From assembly GCF_030272615.1 (NCBI RefSeq), contig NC_081415.1, positions 602,287,644 through 602,351,643 of the forward strand: 64,000 bases of DNA, read 5' to 3'. This document shows positions 22,321 through 33,717 of this stretch, piece after piece (positions within the stretch are counted from its first letter, which is position 1; every line of letters begins with the position of its first letter). The DNA is from Cryptomeria japonica. Its lineage: Eukaryota; Streptophyta; Pinopsida; Cupressales; Cupressaceae. Made by a program: the position numbers and the translations under genes. Below the pieces are notes generated by a model. That model did no database searches. It was not told the DNA's origin and saw nothing but the letters and a program-made list of their open reading frames with translations.

Positions 22321-23015
22321 ATCATAAAATTACTCAATACAAGATCAAGAACTAACTAATACAAGAATGCATAAAGGATTTATAACATTCATCCTTAACA
22401 ACAAATCCCATAACATTCGGTCTAGTTCCCACTATCTAGGTGGAAGCTTTATTTAAAACTCATAAAATCTAGGAAAGCTAAGATAATTTGGACTCTTTTC
22501 TTTCTTTGAAAATTTGTATATTTTCTCTTCATCCTCTCTAACAACCTTCATGACAACTAACAGTCTTTATTAACAGATCAAGATTAGTTTACATACACCT
22601 TGATGGGCAGGGATAGTAGTGACCAAGTCCACAACAGAACTTTGAACTCTTCTTGCCTTGTTGTCCATCATTTGTCCACATTACCTTGTTTCTATAAAAG
22701 ACCATGTTCCTTCATAAAGATTGTTCCATGCAACTGCCACGCAAAGGTTATAGAAAGCATTCTATCAACACATCATGATCATTCATTTCGAACACATTCA
22801 CTAGTCACACATAAAAATAGTCAATACTTATAATTCCATTTATAAAGTTCATGGTTCTGTCAGAATAAAGCTTTCGACTATAGGTGATAAAACTTATCAA
22901 AAAAAGAATATAAGATCGGTAAAAGTATGTTCATGAAGTCCATCAGCAAATATAAAAAACCCTTAAAGATGGAAAACTGTCTATAAAAAAAGAAACATAA
23001 AACTCTGACTCATCA
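22321..23015 (-). repeat. 5' LTR of gypsy-C
   Basis: Matches 5342-6032 in the same orientation, from ATTACTCAATACAAGATCAA to the end ACTCTGACTCATCA. Substitutions are scattered throughout (roughly one in ten by eye), so the element is old. The right flank CTCTC does not clearly match the left flank. Confidence 0.65.
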
Positions 23016-24617
23016 CTCTCTTTGGATTAATTAACACTTTAAGAAAAATAAAATATTGTGGGAGTTCCTCTCCACAAATTACTTAAATCTTCTTGCTCAT
23101 TAAACTTGCCTTGTCCATTAGGCCTCAACTCACTAATGTTGGGAGTAACAAAAAGCCTAACTTCTTATTTTTGCATAATTTTGACAAGCTCAAATGTCCT
23201 CCCCATTCCTATTCTTGTCATGGTACTTTATCTAAGAAGAAATTACCATCCCTTTTCCATATTTTCTATATCTTGTCTTTGTTGAACTCCAATTTATTTT
23301 CTAATGATTATTCTATTGTTAGATTTGCATATGGCTTGCAAAGTATAAGTGTTCCTAAAAGTGGTGAAGATAGATAGAAGATATTTTCCTATCACATTAT
23401 GGTGCAAGGGGAGGTCCCATCAGATATTAGTAATATATAAGCTTGGGATGAAATCAATGCTAAAGGTAAGGGAAGGTATGAATACTTTAATATTTAAGAG
23501 AAAATTATTTAGTTTGAAGGTCTCTTCTATAGAAATTCTAGGTAGGAATGTTTTAATCCCTATCTCTCTTCTCCTCTTCAATATGTTTCTTTAGCGGTCA
23601 ATTAATTATTGATATGACCAACCAAATTGACCTAGATATAGATAATAATTGCAAGTTATTAAATTGGTTATTTGTCTAATATAATAGAAAAACATATAGA
23701 CCTCCTTGATAAAGGATTAGAATCCTAAGCATGGTGCGGCTAGTCTAGAGAAAGAGACAACTAAAAATTATGAAATAATTGAGAAAATAGCCTCTTGGCA
23801 TATTCAAATTAGTATTTTTAAGTTCATTAACTTTAACAAAGACACCATCAATAATATATTAAAAATATCAAATCTCTACTAGATAAGATCACGATCCAAC
23901 AAGAGCAATATTACTGGTCCCAATTCTCATACTCATGTTAGAAAAATTAAGTTTTTGCAAAATATGGAATGGATGAACACTAGTGCCTTGGAAAAGAATT
24001 TGAAATCCCTCTAATATTAGAGGGAGGATTTTATATCTCTCAATGAGATTTGATATATGTAGTTTTTGGTTTTTTTTACTATGGTTTCCTAACTCAAGGT
24101 TGTCTTCCTTTTTTTTCTTCTATTTTTTAAATATTAAAAATATTGTATATTTTTTTTAGTATTTTCCCATTGTATTATATCATGGCTATTTGATTTTTCA
24201 TTGTGATTCATTTTGTAAAAGAATTTGTGTCCTTTCAAACCATACTTTTTCCTATATAAAAAAGCTATTGAATTCAATATATAAACTATTGGTGTATTTT
24301 TTATATAATAAATAAAATAACTATGACATGTTGAAATAAAGATACATCTTAATTGGTTGTTTATGTGTTGGTACTAGACTCAATCATAATTGTGAAGTTT
24401 CATAGAGAATGATTATTTAAGGCTAACCTTAATCCTACATAAGTTTCCTAGAAATTATGTAGTAATATTCACTTAAGTTATGAGATTTAATTTTTGAAAA
24501 TCCATGAAGTAAAACATTATACAATGAGTAATTAAATTTTTTTTCACTTTAATATAGATATATACCTTGATAGTAAATATAAATTTAACAAATAAATGAT
24601 TTTTTAGCTCTATTTTC
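23016..24617. other. Unassigned AT-rich sequence, possibly decayed LINE 3' region
   Basis: I recognise no conserved protein. The + strand around 23093-23380 has a 94-codon open frame with no known motif. At 24060-24270 a T-rich stretch, then TTTTGTAAAAGAATTTGTG and CCTATATAAAAAAGCTATTG, resembles plant LINE 3' untranslated ends, but no RT is present to support this. Short direct repeats and long T runs occur near 24067-24170. Confidence 0.3.
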
Positions 24618-24920
24618 TATTAGAGTTTGCACCCAACCCCTAGAGCCAATTTACAAACCATACTTCTTAGAAAAGAAAGAATAAACACAAGATGATGTTT
24701 CACCAATAACCAAAATTTATTGAGATGAGAGTTGAGTACACAAATTTACAAATTCCTTGCTTATAAAGGAAAGAGTGGGAGATTGGAGAACACGGGATGT
24801 GGATAAGTGTCTCAATCTTGATGGAGAGTTGTTCAACCACCACTCAACTACCTAATTGAATGCTAGTTACCAAAGTGAAACTTAAGTAAACATAAATAGG
24901 GAAAACTATTTATTCCAACA
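24618..24920 (-). repeat. Short Ty1/copia-like LTR (copia-F)
   Basis: The minus strand starts TGTTGGAATAAATAG directly after a purine tract (GGGGACTTAGGGGAG, 24922-24936). It contains CTTTATAAGC as a TATA box (about 24760) and ends GTTTGCAAACTCTAATA-like (GTGCAAACTCTAATAG on the minus strand). About 303 bp. The terminal CTAATA matches the LTR ends of element B. The purine tract implies a 3' LTR with its internal region to the right. Confidence 0.6.
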
Positions 24921-26019
24921 ACTCCCCTAAGTCCCCTTAAGTGCAACCTAGAAGGTAAAACTATGAAATATGAGATGCATTATGGGTCTCGACAAAAAAC
25001 CCATGTTAGGTAACCATGTATAACTATAATTCAATACAATGTAATCTCCTAGAAACAAAGAAAAAGAGAAAAACCCTATGAGAGAAAACTCCTCTCTAAA
25101 AAAGAGAACGTGAAGGACTAAGAAGCCTTCAAAATGATGTCTTAAAAGCATGAAAATGAAGAACATCATTGAAGCATGAAGAAGCTATAGAAAATTTTCA
25201 AAGACTGATAAAGCATTGCAACTAAGAAACCACATTTGAACAAGATGATGATTAGGATCAAGAAGACAATAAAATGCATGATTGCCCCAACAACACTACT
25301 CGAACAATGATTAGATGGAAATAATTGCAAAAAATATATCTATCCAATAAAAAATATAGATAAAACATGAATTTTCATGAGTGAACCCAATGACACTACT
25401 CAACCAATTAAGTTGCATGAGTGGTCTCATCATCACTTCTCAACCATTGGATCTTGAAAATGTAAGTGCAATAGTTTGAAGAACCATGATAAAGTTAAAA
25501 GGTTTCCTCCACCAAATACAATTTCAAGATTACCTAAAATCACTCCAAGAAAAACCAAGGAAGCATTAACATGAACAATATAATGTGCCCCATAATGCTT
25601 ACTATGGGGAGTCTCAAGATATATTCATTGGAATTGTGTGTTGCCAAGAAATACATGAAGGAGATGATACACCATCTAAAGTGACCAAAAGAGTACTTGT
25701 AGGTAAGAAAATGGTGTGCACCAAACTACATGCATGCATGAGGTAGAATCCTAAAGATTCCATAGTTGTTAGGAAGGGATAATCACTTGACAAAGCTATG
25801 AATGGAAAACAAGGCACCATATAACTCTCCATGAAACTTTATAATACAATGCAAGCGTATATAGTGAAAAATGATGATGATAAATTATTGTAAAACTATA
25901 GACATTCAACCACAATAAAACCCTAGTTCTACAACCAAAAATTCACCATACATGAATGAAGATACCTAAGAACATGTAAATCAACAAATAAAAAAATCTT
26001 ACTATTCAAGTGTCAAGTA
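24921..26019 (-). mobile_element. Degraded internal/3' region of copia-F, then left part of the Tat-2 3' LTR
   Basis: Next to the copia-F purine tract, the minus strand shows only a short hydrophobic open frame (25169-24948) and no pol motif. Direct repeats containing CACTACTC(A/G)ACCAAT recur at about 25300-25450. The right end must hold the outer part of the Tat-2 3' LTR, because LTR sequence continues on the far side of the solo LTR at 27518, but I could not place the junction. Confidence 0.35.
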
Positions 26020-26024
26020 GGGTT

Positions 26025-27512
26025 TGATAACTCAATGATGAAAGAATAGTACCAAACTTGTACTGATAGGAGGGGGGTGAATTGGTACAAACAAAAACAC
26101 ACTCTTAAACCGGTTTGTCAATAGACATTGTGCATTGACAGACAAACAGTAACACTGGTCCTTAAACAAAGTACAACTGACAAAACCTAGAATAACTGAG
26201 ACAAGCATAAACTAGTTGACACTTATCTTCTCATATAATGTAACACTTCATTTCTATTTCAACCTAATGCATGAACAGGTAATCTACCATAAAAGATATA
26301 CATATGAGCAACTAGATCAACATGATTCACCACTTGATAGAAAGTAATAAAGCATCACATGAAGAAGAAATCACACATTACACATAAATTTTTCATGTGG
26401 AAACCCAACTGGGAAAAACTACAGTGGGGATGAATACCCACAAGCTTGTGTTTGAACTCTTTAGAAGTCCGCTCTATTAGGAGCCTTGTCTAGTTAAAGA
26501 CTGATACAATAGGTTCTATTAGGAACTGATCTTGTTAGGGATCACCCAGTTAAGGGATGGCTAGAATACCCAGTTAAGGGTTAAACCCTGTTAAAGGTTA
26601 CCTTGTTAGAGGATTTCAAGAACTCAATGGTTTTGAGTCACCCTAGTAAAGGATTTATAGCAAGCCAGTTAAAGCTACCCTATTGAGGGATTTCTCAACT
26701 GTTGAAGTGGTTAGAGATCAATAGGTATTACAATGATCTGGTAACAACACTCAATGCCAATGAAGATCCGCTTAAGCTCCTCTTCACCTTCTACACTTAC
26801 ACTCTATAGGTATCACTTCTCTCCTCTATTCTGGCAAGAATCACGTATCCCTTCTCTTGGATACACACACACAACTTTTTCCAACAACCTCAGAAAGAGA
26901 CACAACATCGACCTTATAGGAAAATAGATAGGTGGGTACCATAAACCCTAAACCCTAAACCTGTTAGGTCAAGGAATTCAAATGGTTCAATCCTGACCCC
27001 TAAGCACACTGCATTAAATGCTATAGTCTTGATCCAATCTCAACACATTCTCCATTGTTCATTTTCCACTGATTTCATACTAGCTAATAACCTATCACAC
27101 GTTATCACCATTTACAAACTTTGCACATTCCTGAGGTAGATAGGAACAATCTCCTTCATGCAAGATCCTTCACGCACACAAGGCTGATGTGGCAACGTGA
27201 TCTATTCTTTGTTACAATGCTAACTTATCACACAAAGTCACCGGTTGAGCAAAATAGGCTTGAATAACTTCAACCGGAAACCTTGAAGTTGAGACTACCA
27301 ATCAGTAGTCATACAATGCTACCATGTGCTAATTCCCATAACCATATGCCAGTTCATCTTGAACAAACACACTGCTTCACTTTGGCACAAATGTCGGTTC
27401 ATAGTGCTATACCGGTTCTCATATATGTTGGTTCTCACCTCTTCAGCATATTAACACCAATGACAACACACAATGTCATTATGTCCTCATACTGGTTAAC
27501 ATAATGTCAACA
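26025..27512 (-). mobile_element. Solo copia LTR, 1,488 bp
   Basis: The minus strand starts TGTTGACATTATG and ends GAGTTATCA. Identical 5 bp TSDs GGGTT flank it at 26020-26024 and 27513-27517, with no internal sequence, so it is a solo LTR left by LTR-LTR recombination. It has the CACCCCCC block near its 3' end and the GTTAGG/GTTAAGGG motif array (26466-26690) seen in copia-D and copia-A. It interrupts the Tat-2 3' LTR. Confidence 0.88.
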
Positions 27513-27517
27513 GGGTT

Positions 27518-27863
27518 TCAATCTCCATTGTCTCCTATTTCCATTGATCTTGTTTATTGTATTTGCTCTCAGATTTTGTGTGTGTACAAGAGTTCAATAA
27601 AGAATGGATTGTTGTTGAAATATATTGATTGCAAGAAGCTTGATTGCATAGAATTGATTGTCTGATTGCTTAGGGTTGATAATGAAGGAACTATCCTCTT
27701 ACATAGAAGACACTTTAGGAAATTGAGGGATAAGATTAAAAGGTGAAGAGGATAAATGGTCGGCTAGGATTAAAGGGTAGGTAGAAGAAATAATAAAATG
27801 ATAAAGTGGGTAGGTAAGAGAGAATTAAGACTTAATTAAAGAGGACAATTTTAGGTGTCTACA
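27518..27863 (-). repeat. Proximal part of the Tat-2 3' LTR
   Basis: On the minus strand the LTR begins TGTAGACACCTAAAATTG at 27863, following CAAAGAGTGGCAAAAA. It runs left to the solo copia LTR and continues beyond 26020. It shares TTTGCTCTCAGATTT with the solo Tat-like LTR at about 50500. Confidence 0.65.
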
Positions 27864-28083
27864 TTTTTGCCACTCTTTGAGACAATGCAACTTGTTGTGT
27901 TGGCTCTAAGAAGAAAAAATGATACAAATTTGCCCCAAGATGGGACTGATATGCCCCCTTGAGAGATTGGATGGAAGAGGGATAGACAATCGCTCGATAA
28001 GAGAGAAAGGATAGAAAGACTGACAAGATAAGGACTGACTCAGGAAGGACAAACTAATAGGAGAGAGTAGGGCTAAGCAGCCT

Positions 28084-28093
28084 ATATGTATAA
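28084..28093 (+). promoter_or_regulatory. Possible TATA box of PMD copy 2
   Basis: TATATGTATAAG about 90 bp upstream of the proposed ATG at 28183, on the strand opposite to Tat-2. It is weaker than the box of copy 1 but in the corresponding place, between the LTR/purine tract and exon 1. Confidence 0.4.
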
Positions 28094-28182
28094 GCCACAA
28101 GGAAAAAATCCTCATTTGCATCGACAGCATTCAAAAGATCAAAGCACTCAAAGCTTAGAGAGCAGTTAGCAGAGGAAGAGAG

Positions 28183-30970
28183 ATGTCAGATAGGCTACAT
28201 AGATTTTATCGCGTCTGACATTTCCAGAGACTAGATGACATGGGTGAGTCAGTATGCACCTTAACGTTTCTTTGTACATTTTAGCATGTATTGCTTCAAT
28301 CAATGCACTTTAGGGTAAATAAACAAAAAATAAGAGTCAGTGTTTAGGTCCAAAACATGTCTATCATAGGGTTTGTCCGCATCTAGGGTGAAAGGTCACA
28401 TGTAGGTCAGCTTAGGGAACGTTTATGTTTGTAATCACATCAATGCCTAAGGACGGGTGCATATGTGTCTATAAGGTGTGTTTATCCAGAATAGAGCCAT
28501 GTCTGTGATAAATAGGTGCATCTGTGAGGTTAAGGCCTGTATAAATGTAGCAATGTCATGTCTGTGCTAAGAAAGCATGTTTTTGCTGTTAAAATGTGTA
28601 TAGGAAGGATAACAACACATCTATGGAGAAAAAATACATCTATATCTAGGATTGGCAAAAATTGATAGTTTTGTGATGAACATATGTTGTCAATTGGATA
28701 AGCTACTAAGAGGATTCACTCAATAGGATCCTTAGGAAAGAAAAACTGAAGGATAGGCTAAAATTGACAATTTTGTGATAAACATACATTGCGAATTGGA
28801 TAAGTTGCTGAGAGGATTCACTCAACAGGTTCCCTAAAATAGGGAGGTTTTCTAAGTTGAGTATAGGATAAGCCATCTAATTAATAAAATTTGGTGAGTG
28901 CTCTAGCAAGATAGGATATAGTGCGATGTGATAAACATATACACTAGGATGCAGCGCCATGTGATAGATATAAGCACTAGGATAAAAGTAGCACTATGTG
29001 ATGAACATAAGAACTACTAGGATTTATATGATTGGTTTTGTTGGATATAGGAGTACTTTCCCTAGATAGAGTCTAGAGAGAGATTCCCTACGACTCAAAG
29101 CTTGTGCCTAGAGTTTACCTTTGAGGAGCAAGCTACTATTGAGGCTATGGGTTTGAGACACATGCTATACATGCTAGAGATTAGGATGAACACTAGATTG
29201 CTGACTTCTCTCAGAGAGAGTTGGAACTCATAGACGTGCATGTTTCATTTTCCCACTAGCTAGATGTCAGTCACTCTAGATGATGCATACATGATACTAT
29301 GAGTTACGATCCATGAGAATCTCATATTTTATAATTGAGAGGGAGACATGGATGCACTCTGATGATTCTTCATAGAACGAGAGTTAAATTTGAGACCAGG
29401 ACACCTGAGCTAGGATGTTATGCATTCTAGCAGACAAAGGTTAGTAGCTGTGGTGGGAGGTATGATCAGCAGGTTCCTATGTCCCGAAAGGGCTACACTA
29501 GTTAGCTATCAGAAGGGGGAGGATATTGGAGATCCTTGTGACTGAGCATAGGAGATTCACATGGGGGCCATGCATTTTTCCACATCTATACCATGATCTG
29601 CACCATTTTTTTTACCTTGGTGGCTATAGACTGGGTGCGAGGTTACACTACTACAGGCATGGGCATATGAGCATATTGTTGTGGCCAAGCCTATTCACTT
29701 AAGCTTCAGAGGACACAGGCAGTCCTATGCACATTTATATAGGATCATTACTTCCTAGCCTCATATTGGAAGGCTAGATTACAGATGGCGAGTTATAGAC
29801 GATATTGAAAGTGTTATATGGAGGTCGGATTTAGATTGTGAGGCCTGAGAGTACGATGTGACATAGCTGCCATTTTGTTTTAGGAGTAGATATTTGATTG
29901 AGCCAACTCCATATATTTTAGATAGACATCTGATTCATAGGGTATGCAAGCATTTAGACCATTAGCAGTAGATGCCACAAGTTTGGGTGAGTTTGCTTAG
30001 ATACTTAGGGAGAAGAGCTAGTGGGGATCCATTTTGTCATATGATGCAATAGTTACATAGTTTCAAAAAATGGTACAAATGTCATTGGATTTGTTGGTAG
30101 ATATCAATGATGAGGGTATGGGTGATGAGTATGTAGCCTATTTTGCACCTCATCCTTTTCCTATAGTCATGGATCCAATAGAGGAGGAGGAGGATGATGA
30201 GGATGGGGATGGATGTCAACTAAGGAAACAAAGGAGAGTGGGACCTTGGAGGATGGTGAGAGGCTGAGGTGGACCTAGGGATGCAGTGAGGGCAGAGGGA
30301 GATGAGGGAGGTGGAGAGGGAGGCAGAACACCGAGACCACATAAGCACAAAGGGGGGGAAGTATTATAGGTTGCAACCCATGTATAGGGATAGGGAGATT
30401 GACATCTACCGATGAAATAGGATTAGGTTTAGGTACATGATTCCCCATAGAAAGGTATGTAGGAGGAGGGTGCATAGGGAGGAGATGAGGAGGAGAATGA
30501 TCTACTCATGCTATGAGAGTGCACACGAGGTTAGGTCAATGAGATTGATGATATCGAGAGGGATGTGACTCGATTAAGGAGATAGATAACATATATGCAG
30601 TGGGAGAGGGATGAGGCCATATAGAGATATATAGTTGTTGCGGAGACTATACGGGTTGCCTGGGGTACAACTACATGTGACACTATAGGAGAATTATCCT
30701 TTTACCTCCAGGCATGTGATGAGATAAGCTACTGGAGGAACCTCTACTATGTAGTTGTACCTCGACAGCTAAGGGCAGGGAACTATAGCAAAGTTTCATG
30801 CTCAATGACTATTGGTAGAGAGAGGAGGGGAGCCTCTAGTGGTGGAGTCATGGGTCCACCCACACAAATAGGGGGAAGCGGGGACAAACAAGGTTATCCC
30901 TTAGTAGGTACTTCGAGTGCTCAGATTCCACCAAGGTCAGATGGCTCCATTGAAGGGTCATCATCATAGC
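28183..30970 (+). pseudogene. Antisense PMD gene of Tat-2, copy 2, decayed
   Basis: Exon 1 (28183-28243) starts ATGTCAGATAGG and encodes MSDRLHRFYRV then a stop; it ends ATGG|GTGAGT, parallel to MPIPYHRHRFERV...|GTAAGT of copy 1. After about 830 bp, exon 2 opens at 29072 after ATAGAG with SRERFPTTQSLCLEF, matching SRERFPRPWTLIPRL of copy 1 at the same point; MLEIRMNTRLLTSLRESWNS parallels MPRFTVNRGLLTALAERWHS. Later pieces include RFLCPER, LLQAWAYEHI and YRWRVIDDIESVIW, and an acidic EEEEDDEDGDG stretch (about 30181-30213) precedes Arg-rich residues. Many stops show it is dead. The shared exon 1 plan supports splicing in the ancestor, though the exon 1 phase differs (61 nt here, 75 nt in copy 1). 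Confidence 0.65.
28685..29030 (+). repeat. Degenerate direct repeats in the PMD copy 2 intron
   Basis: A ~95 bp unit containing ATTGGATAAG...GAGAGGATTCACTCAA is present twice (about 28665-28735 and 28755-28830). Shorter GATAAACATA...CACTAGGAT units recur to about 29020. They differ in sequence from the copy 1 minisatellites but lie in the same place. Confidence 0.6.
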
Positions 30971-30999
30971 TCTTGAGGATCCCATTTTGTATCAGTTTT

Positions 31000-32322
31000 T
31001 GTACGATGATATAGACACATTTGGGTGATTTTGTATCCATATGAGATTTTGACATCATTGTATCATGACACTTATAATTTTTTGATATATATATATAAAT
31101 GAGATGACCCATCCTTGTGGAAGCTATATTCATGTGTTCCTTTGTGATGTTTTATATGCTTTATGATGATTTTATGATTCTTATGATATGCTGATGCATA
31201 TTACATGTTTTATTATGATGCTATGGTGCTTATGATAATTAATGAGATGGATATATACATGATGGAATGCAATATATTTTTGTTCCTTTCTCCATTTATA
31301 TGTATGCTATGCATGATACAAATGGACGTATAGTTATGACTTATTTACAAGATGAAATACATGATATGTTATTTTTGTCTTTTTATGTTTTATATATGAG
31401 AATGCAAATGATTATTATTAGATGCTAATCAGTAGTATGTACAGGATGTGATGCTATCATGATTTCTAAATATATGTGTATTATATGTTAACATATCATG
31501 ATGCAAGTGAAAGCTATATTAAATGCATATCTTTTTGGCATGCCATTATACTCAGTCATGTGATAGCACGCTACATGGACTAAGGAAGGGACAACAAAAA
31601 AAAGGGGATGTAAGGTAGAAGATATGGAAGTGAAAGAGCTTCTTGTGCTATTATCATAATTGAGCTTTATTATGGCAAATAGGTTATGACCACCTAGGTA
31701 TAGGTTCAGCCCAGAAAGTCATTGTACCCATTTGCATGAAGATCAGATAATCACAAACAAGGAATTCCCTAGTTCATGCAAGGCCCATGGTTTCCTCATA
31801 TCCTTGGATGAGCCATAGCATTACTAAGAGACAATCCATAGACAACAAAATAATAGGTGAATCATATCCAATCCTCACCTTTCTAGTCAAAGGCATCCTA
31901 GAGATAGAATCTCTAGTCAGAGACATCCTGGAAAATATGAAAGATGTGTCACCTTCAAAGATGAAATCAAAAGAAAACCAAGAATTGAAACCAACACACA
32001 ATGAAATCCTCAAGTTATTTGTGTTTCTTGCCACATATGTAAACATGTTTAATTTTGTCACAATGTTTTTATTCAGATAGAGGACAAATTATGCTGAAAA
32101 CCATGTTATTGCCAAAGTTTGCTGAAAGATTTGATTTGCTAAAAGCCCACTGTTGCTTGTGTTTCCTCTAAAACTAACCAAATCTGTAAAATTGATACTT
32201 TATTATGAAGAAGAGCATAACTTTATTGCAGATTGGTGATGCAAGTGACCATTTATTGCAGATTCTATGTGCAAAGGAGGAATGAAAAGGTAATGCTCCT
32301 CAAAATATATGATGCTTAGGGT
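31000..32322. other. Non-coding 3' region of Tat-2
   Basis: AT-rich sequence with many TTTATGATG/ATGATGC words at 31140-31500 and no conserved ORF; the overlapping short frames at 31774-32080 on both strands have no recognisable motif. It continues across copia-A at 47022. Confidence 0.5.
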
Positions 32323-32327
32323 ACCAC
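32323..32327. repeat. Target-site duplication of copia-A, left copy
   Basis: ACCAC before the LTR end TGATGGTATG; the same ACCAC follows the other LTR at 47017-47021. Confidence 0.8.
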
Positions 32328-33715
32328 TGATGGTATGGTGAAAGAATAAGTATCCGATAGAATACTAAGAGGGGGGGTGAATCAATATATTGAAAAACTA
32401 ATACAAAGTTCCCAAACTCAAACTCAATCAAACAAAGTAAACAAGTCAAGATCAATATTCATAAGAATACTTGACATCAACTAGTTTAACTGTTATGACA
32501 ACTTTAAGAGTAAATAAATTCAATCTTGTCAACATCAACAATGCTTAATCATAACTCAACGTATTCAACTCTCAATGCTTCTACATAACATGCCTTATCA
32601 GAAATTAACCACATCAACAAATAAGATCACAAGAACAAAAGAATTCACCACTTGACACAAATGTTTATACATGAAAAACCCAAATAGATAAAAACCACGG
32701 TGAGATGGGACTCACGAGGATAGCTATCTGAACTCTTCTGAAGTTTGCCCTGTTAGGAGCCAAGCCTGTTAAATCTTTACAATAAGTCTTGTTAGGAACT
32801 AATTTTGGTTAAGAATCACCCGGTTAAGGGATTTAGAAATATGCCTTGACAAAAAGCAAATAGTCTATCAGGAGCAATCTCACTGGAGAATTTAAGAATC
32901 CAGCCTAATGGACCACCTTGTTAGAGGATTTAATGAGTAACCAAGCTTGTTAGAGCTTACATCGGTTAAGGGATTTCACTTCTACTGTAATTGTTAGAAA
33001 ACAACAGTTTTTCTTGATCTATCTAAGTAGAACTACATTTTCTTGATCATATCCTTCTAAGCTTCAATCTGCCCTCACTCAAAATGCAGATCCATTCACT
33101 GGTTAGGCAATTACACACTCAACAGGTTTTTGGCCAATCTTGCCAACACTCTTTACAAACAACTTCATCAACCTTAAATACAAAATCAATTAGGTCGGTA
33201 ACACAACAAAAACCTAATTCTCATCATTGAGATTACAAACAAGTCAGTGCAATCTTGACCTTTAGAAATCATGACAATCTCTTCCTTCAAGAAAATTCCA
33301 ACTGTTCCATGATCATCACTTCATCGGACTTTGTAACTCATCATGGGCTATGCATTAGATGCAATCCACTTTGCTCCTTCCCTAGACAAAAAACAAATGT
33401 GCCAAAACAATTTGAACATATCCTTATACAATGATCACACTTGGCTCCATCATTACCGCTTATCAGATAATAAACCATCAAACTTGATCAGTTAGGGTTT
33501 AACAACTGATAGGGTTTATCGGTTGCATTACATAGAAAGGTTTAACCGTTTACACCAATTCACTAGTTCAACTCACATACTTTACATACCGGTTTACAAC
33601 ATCTTCCATAAAGCTCTTCTTACCCATTACTAGCCAATATCAAAAACAACAATATTAGCAATAACATGAATACCACTACTAGTTCAATTGACATGAATGA
33701 CAACATATCATTAAT
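32328..33715 (-). repeat. 3' LTR of copia-A, lacking its first ~46 bp
   Basis: Matches the 5' LTR from GCATTAATGATATGTTGTC to the end ACCATCA, but the first ~46 bp of the LTR (TGTTGGCATTTTGAG in the 5' copy) and the polypurine tract are missing. The pol stop codon is joined almost directly to GCATTAAT. It contains the GTTAGG/GTTAAGGG motif array (32749-32985). Confidence 0.8.
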
Positions 33716-33717
33716 GC

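Larger units (their letters stand above)
5342..23015 (-). mobile_element. Ty3/gypsy element gypsy-C with accessory ORF, interrupted by a LINE piece and element B
   Basis: A minus-strand element bounded by two matching sequences, 5342-6032 (3' LTR) and about 22321-23015 (5' LTR). Internal order from 5' to 3': leader, gag (14874-13200), protease (13134-12628), RT, RNase H, integrase (to 8946), accessory ORF (8340-6040), polypurine tract. Without element B (6.7 kb plus TSD) and the 612 bp LINE piece it would be about 10.3 kb. All coding parts have stops and frameshifts, so it is dead. No clean TSD was found: the left flank is TCTTC and the right flank CTCTC. I place it among non-chromodomain gypsy elements because its integrase ends without a chromodomain. 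Confidence 0.65.

Noticed and set aside
30070-30267. Small acidic protein MVQMSLDLLVDI...
   Set aside because: It is an internal open stretch of the PMD copy 2 pseudogene (the acidic tail), not a separate gene.
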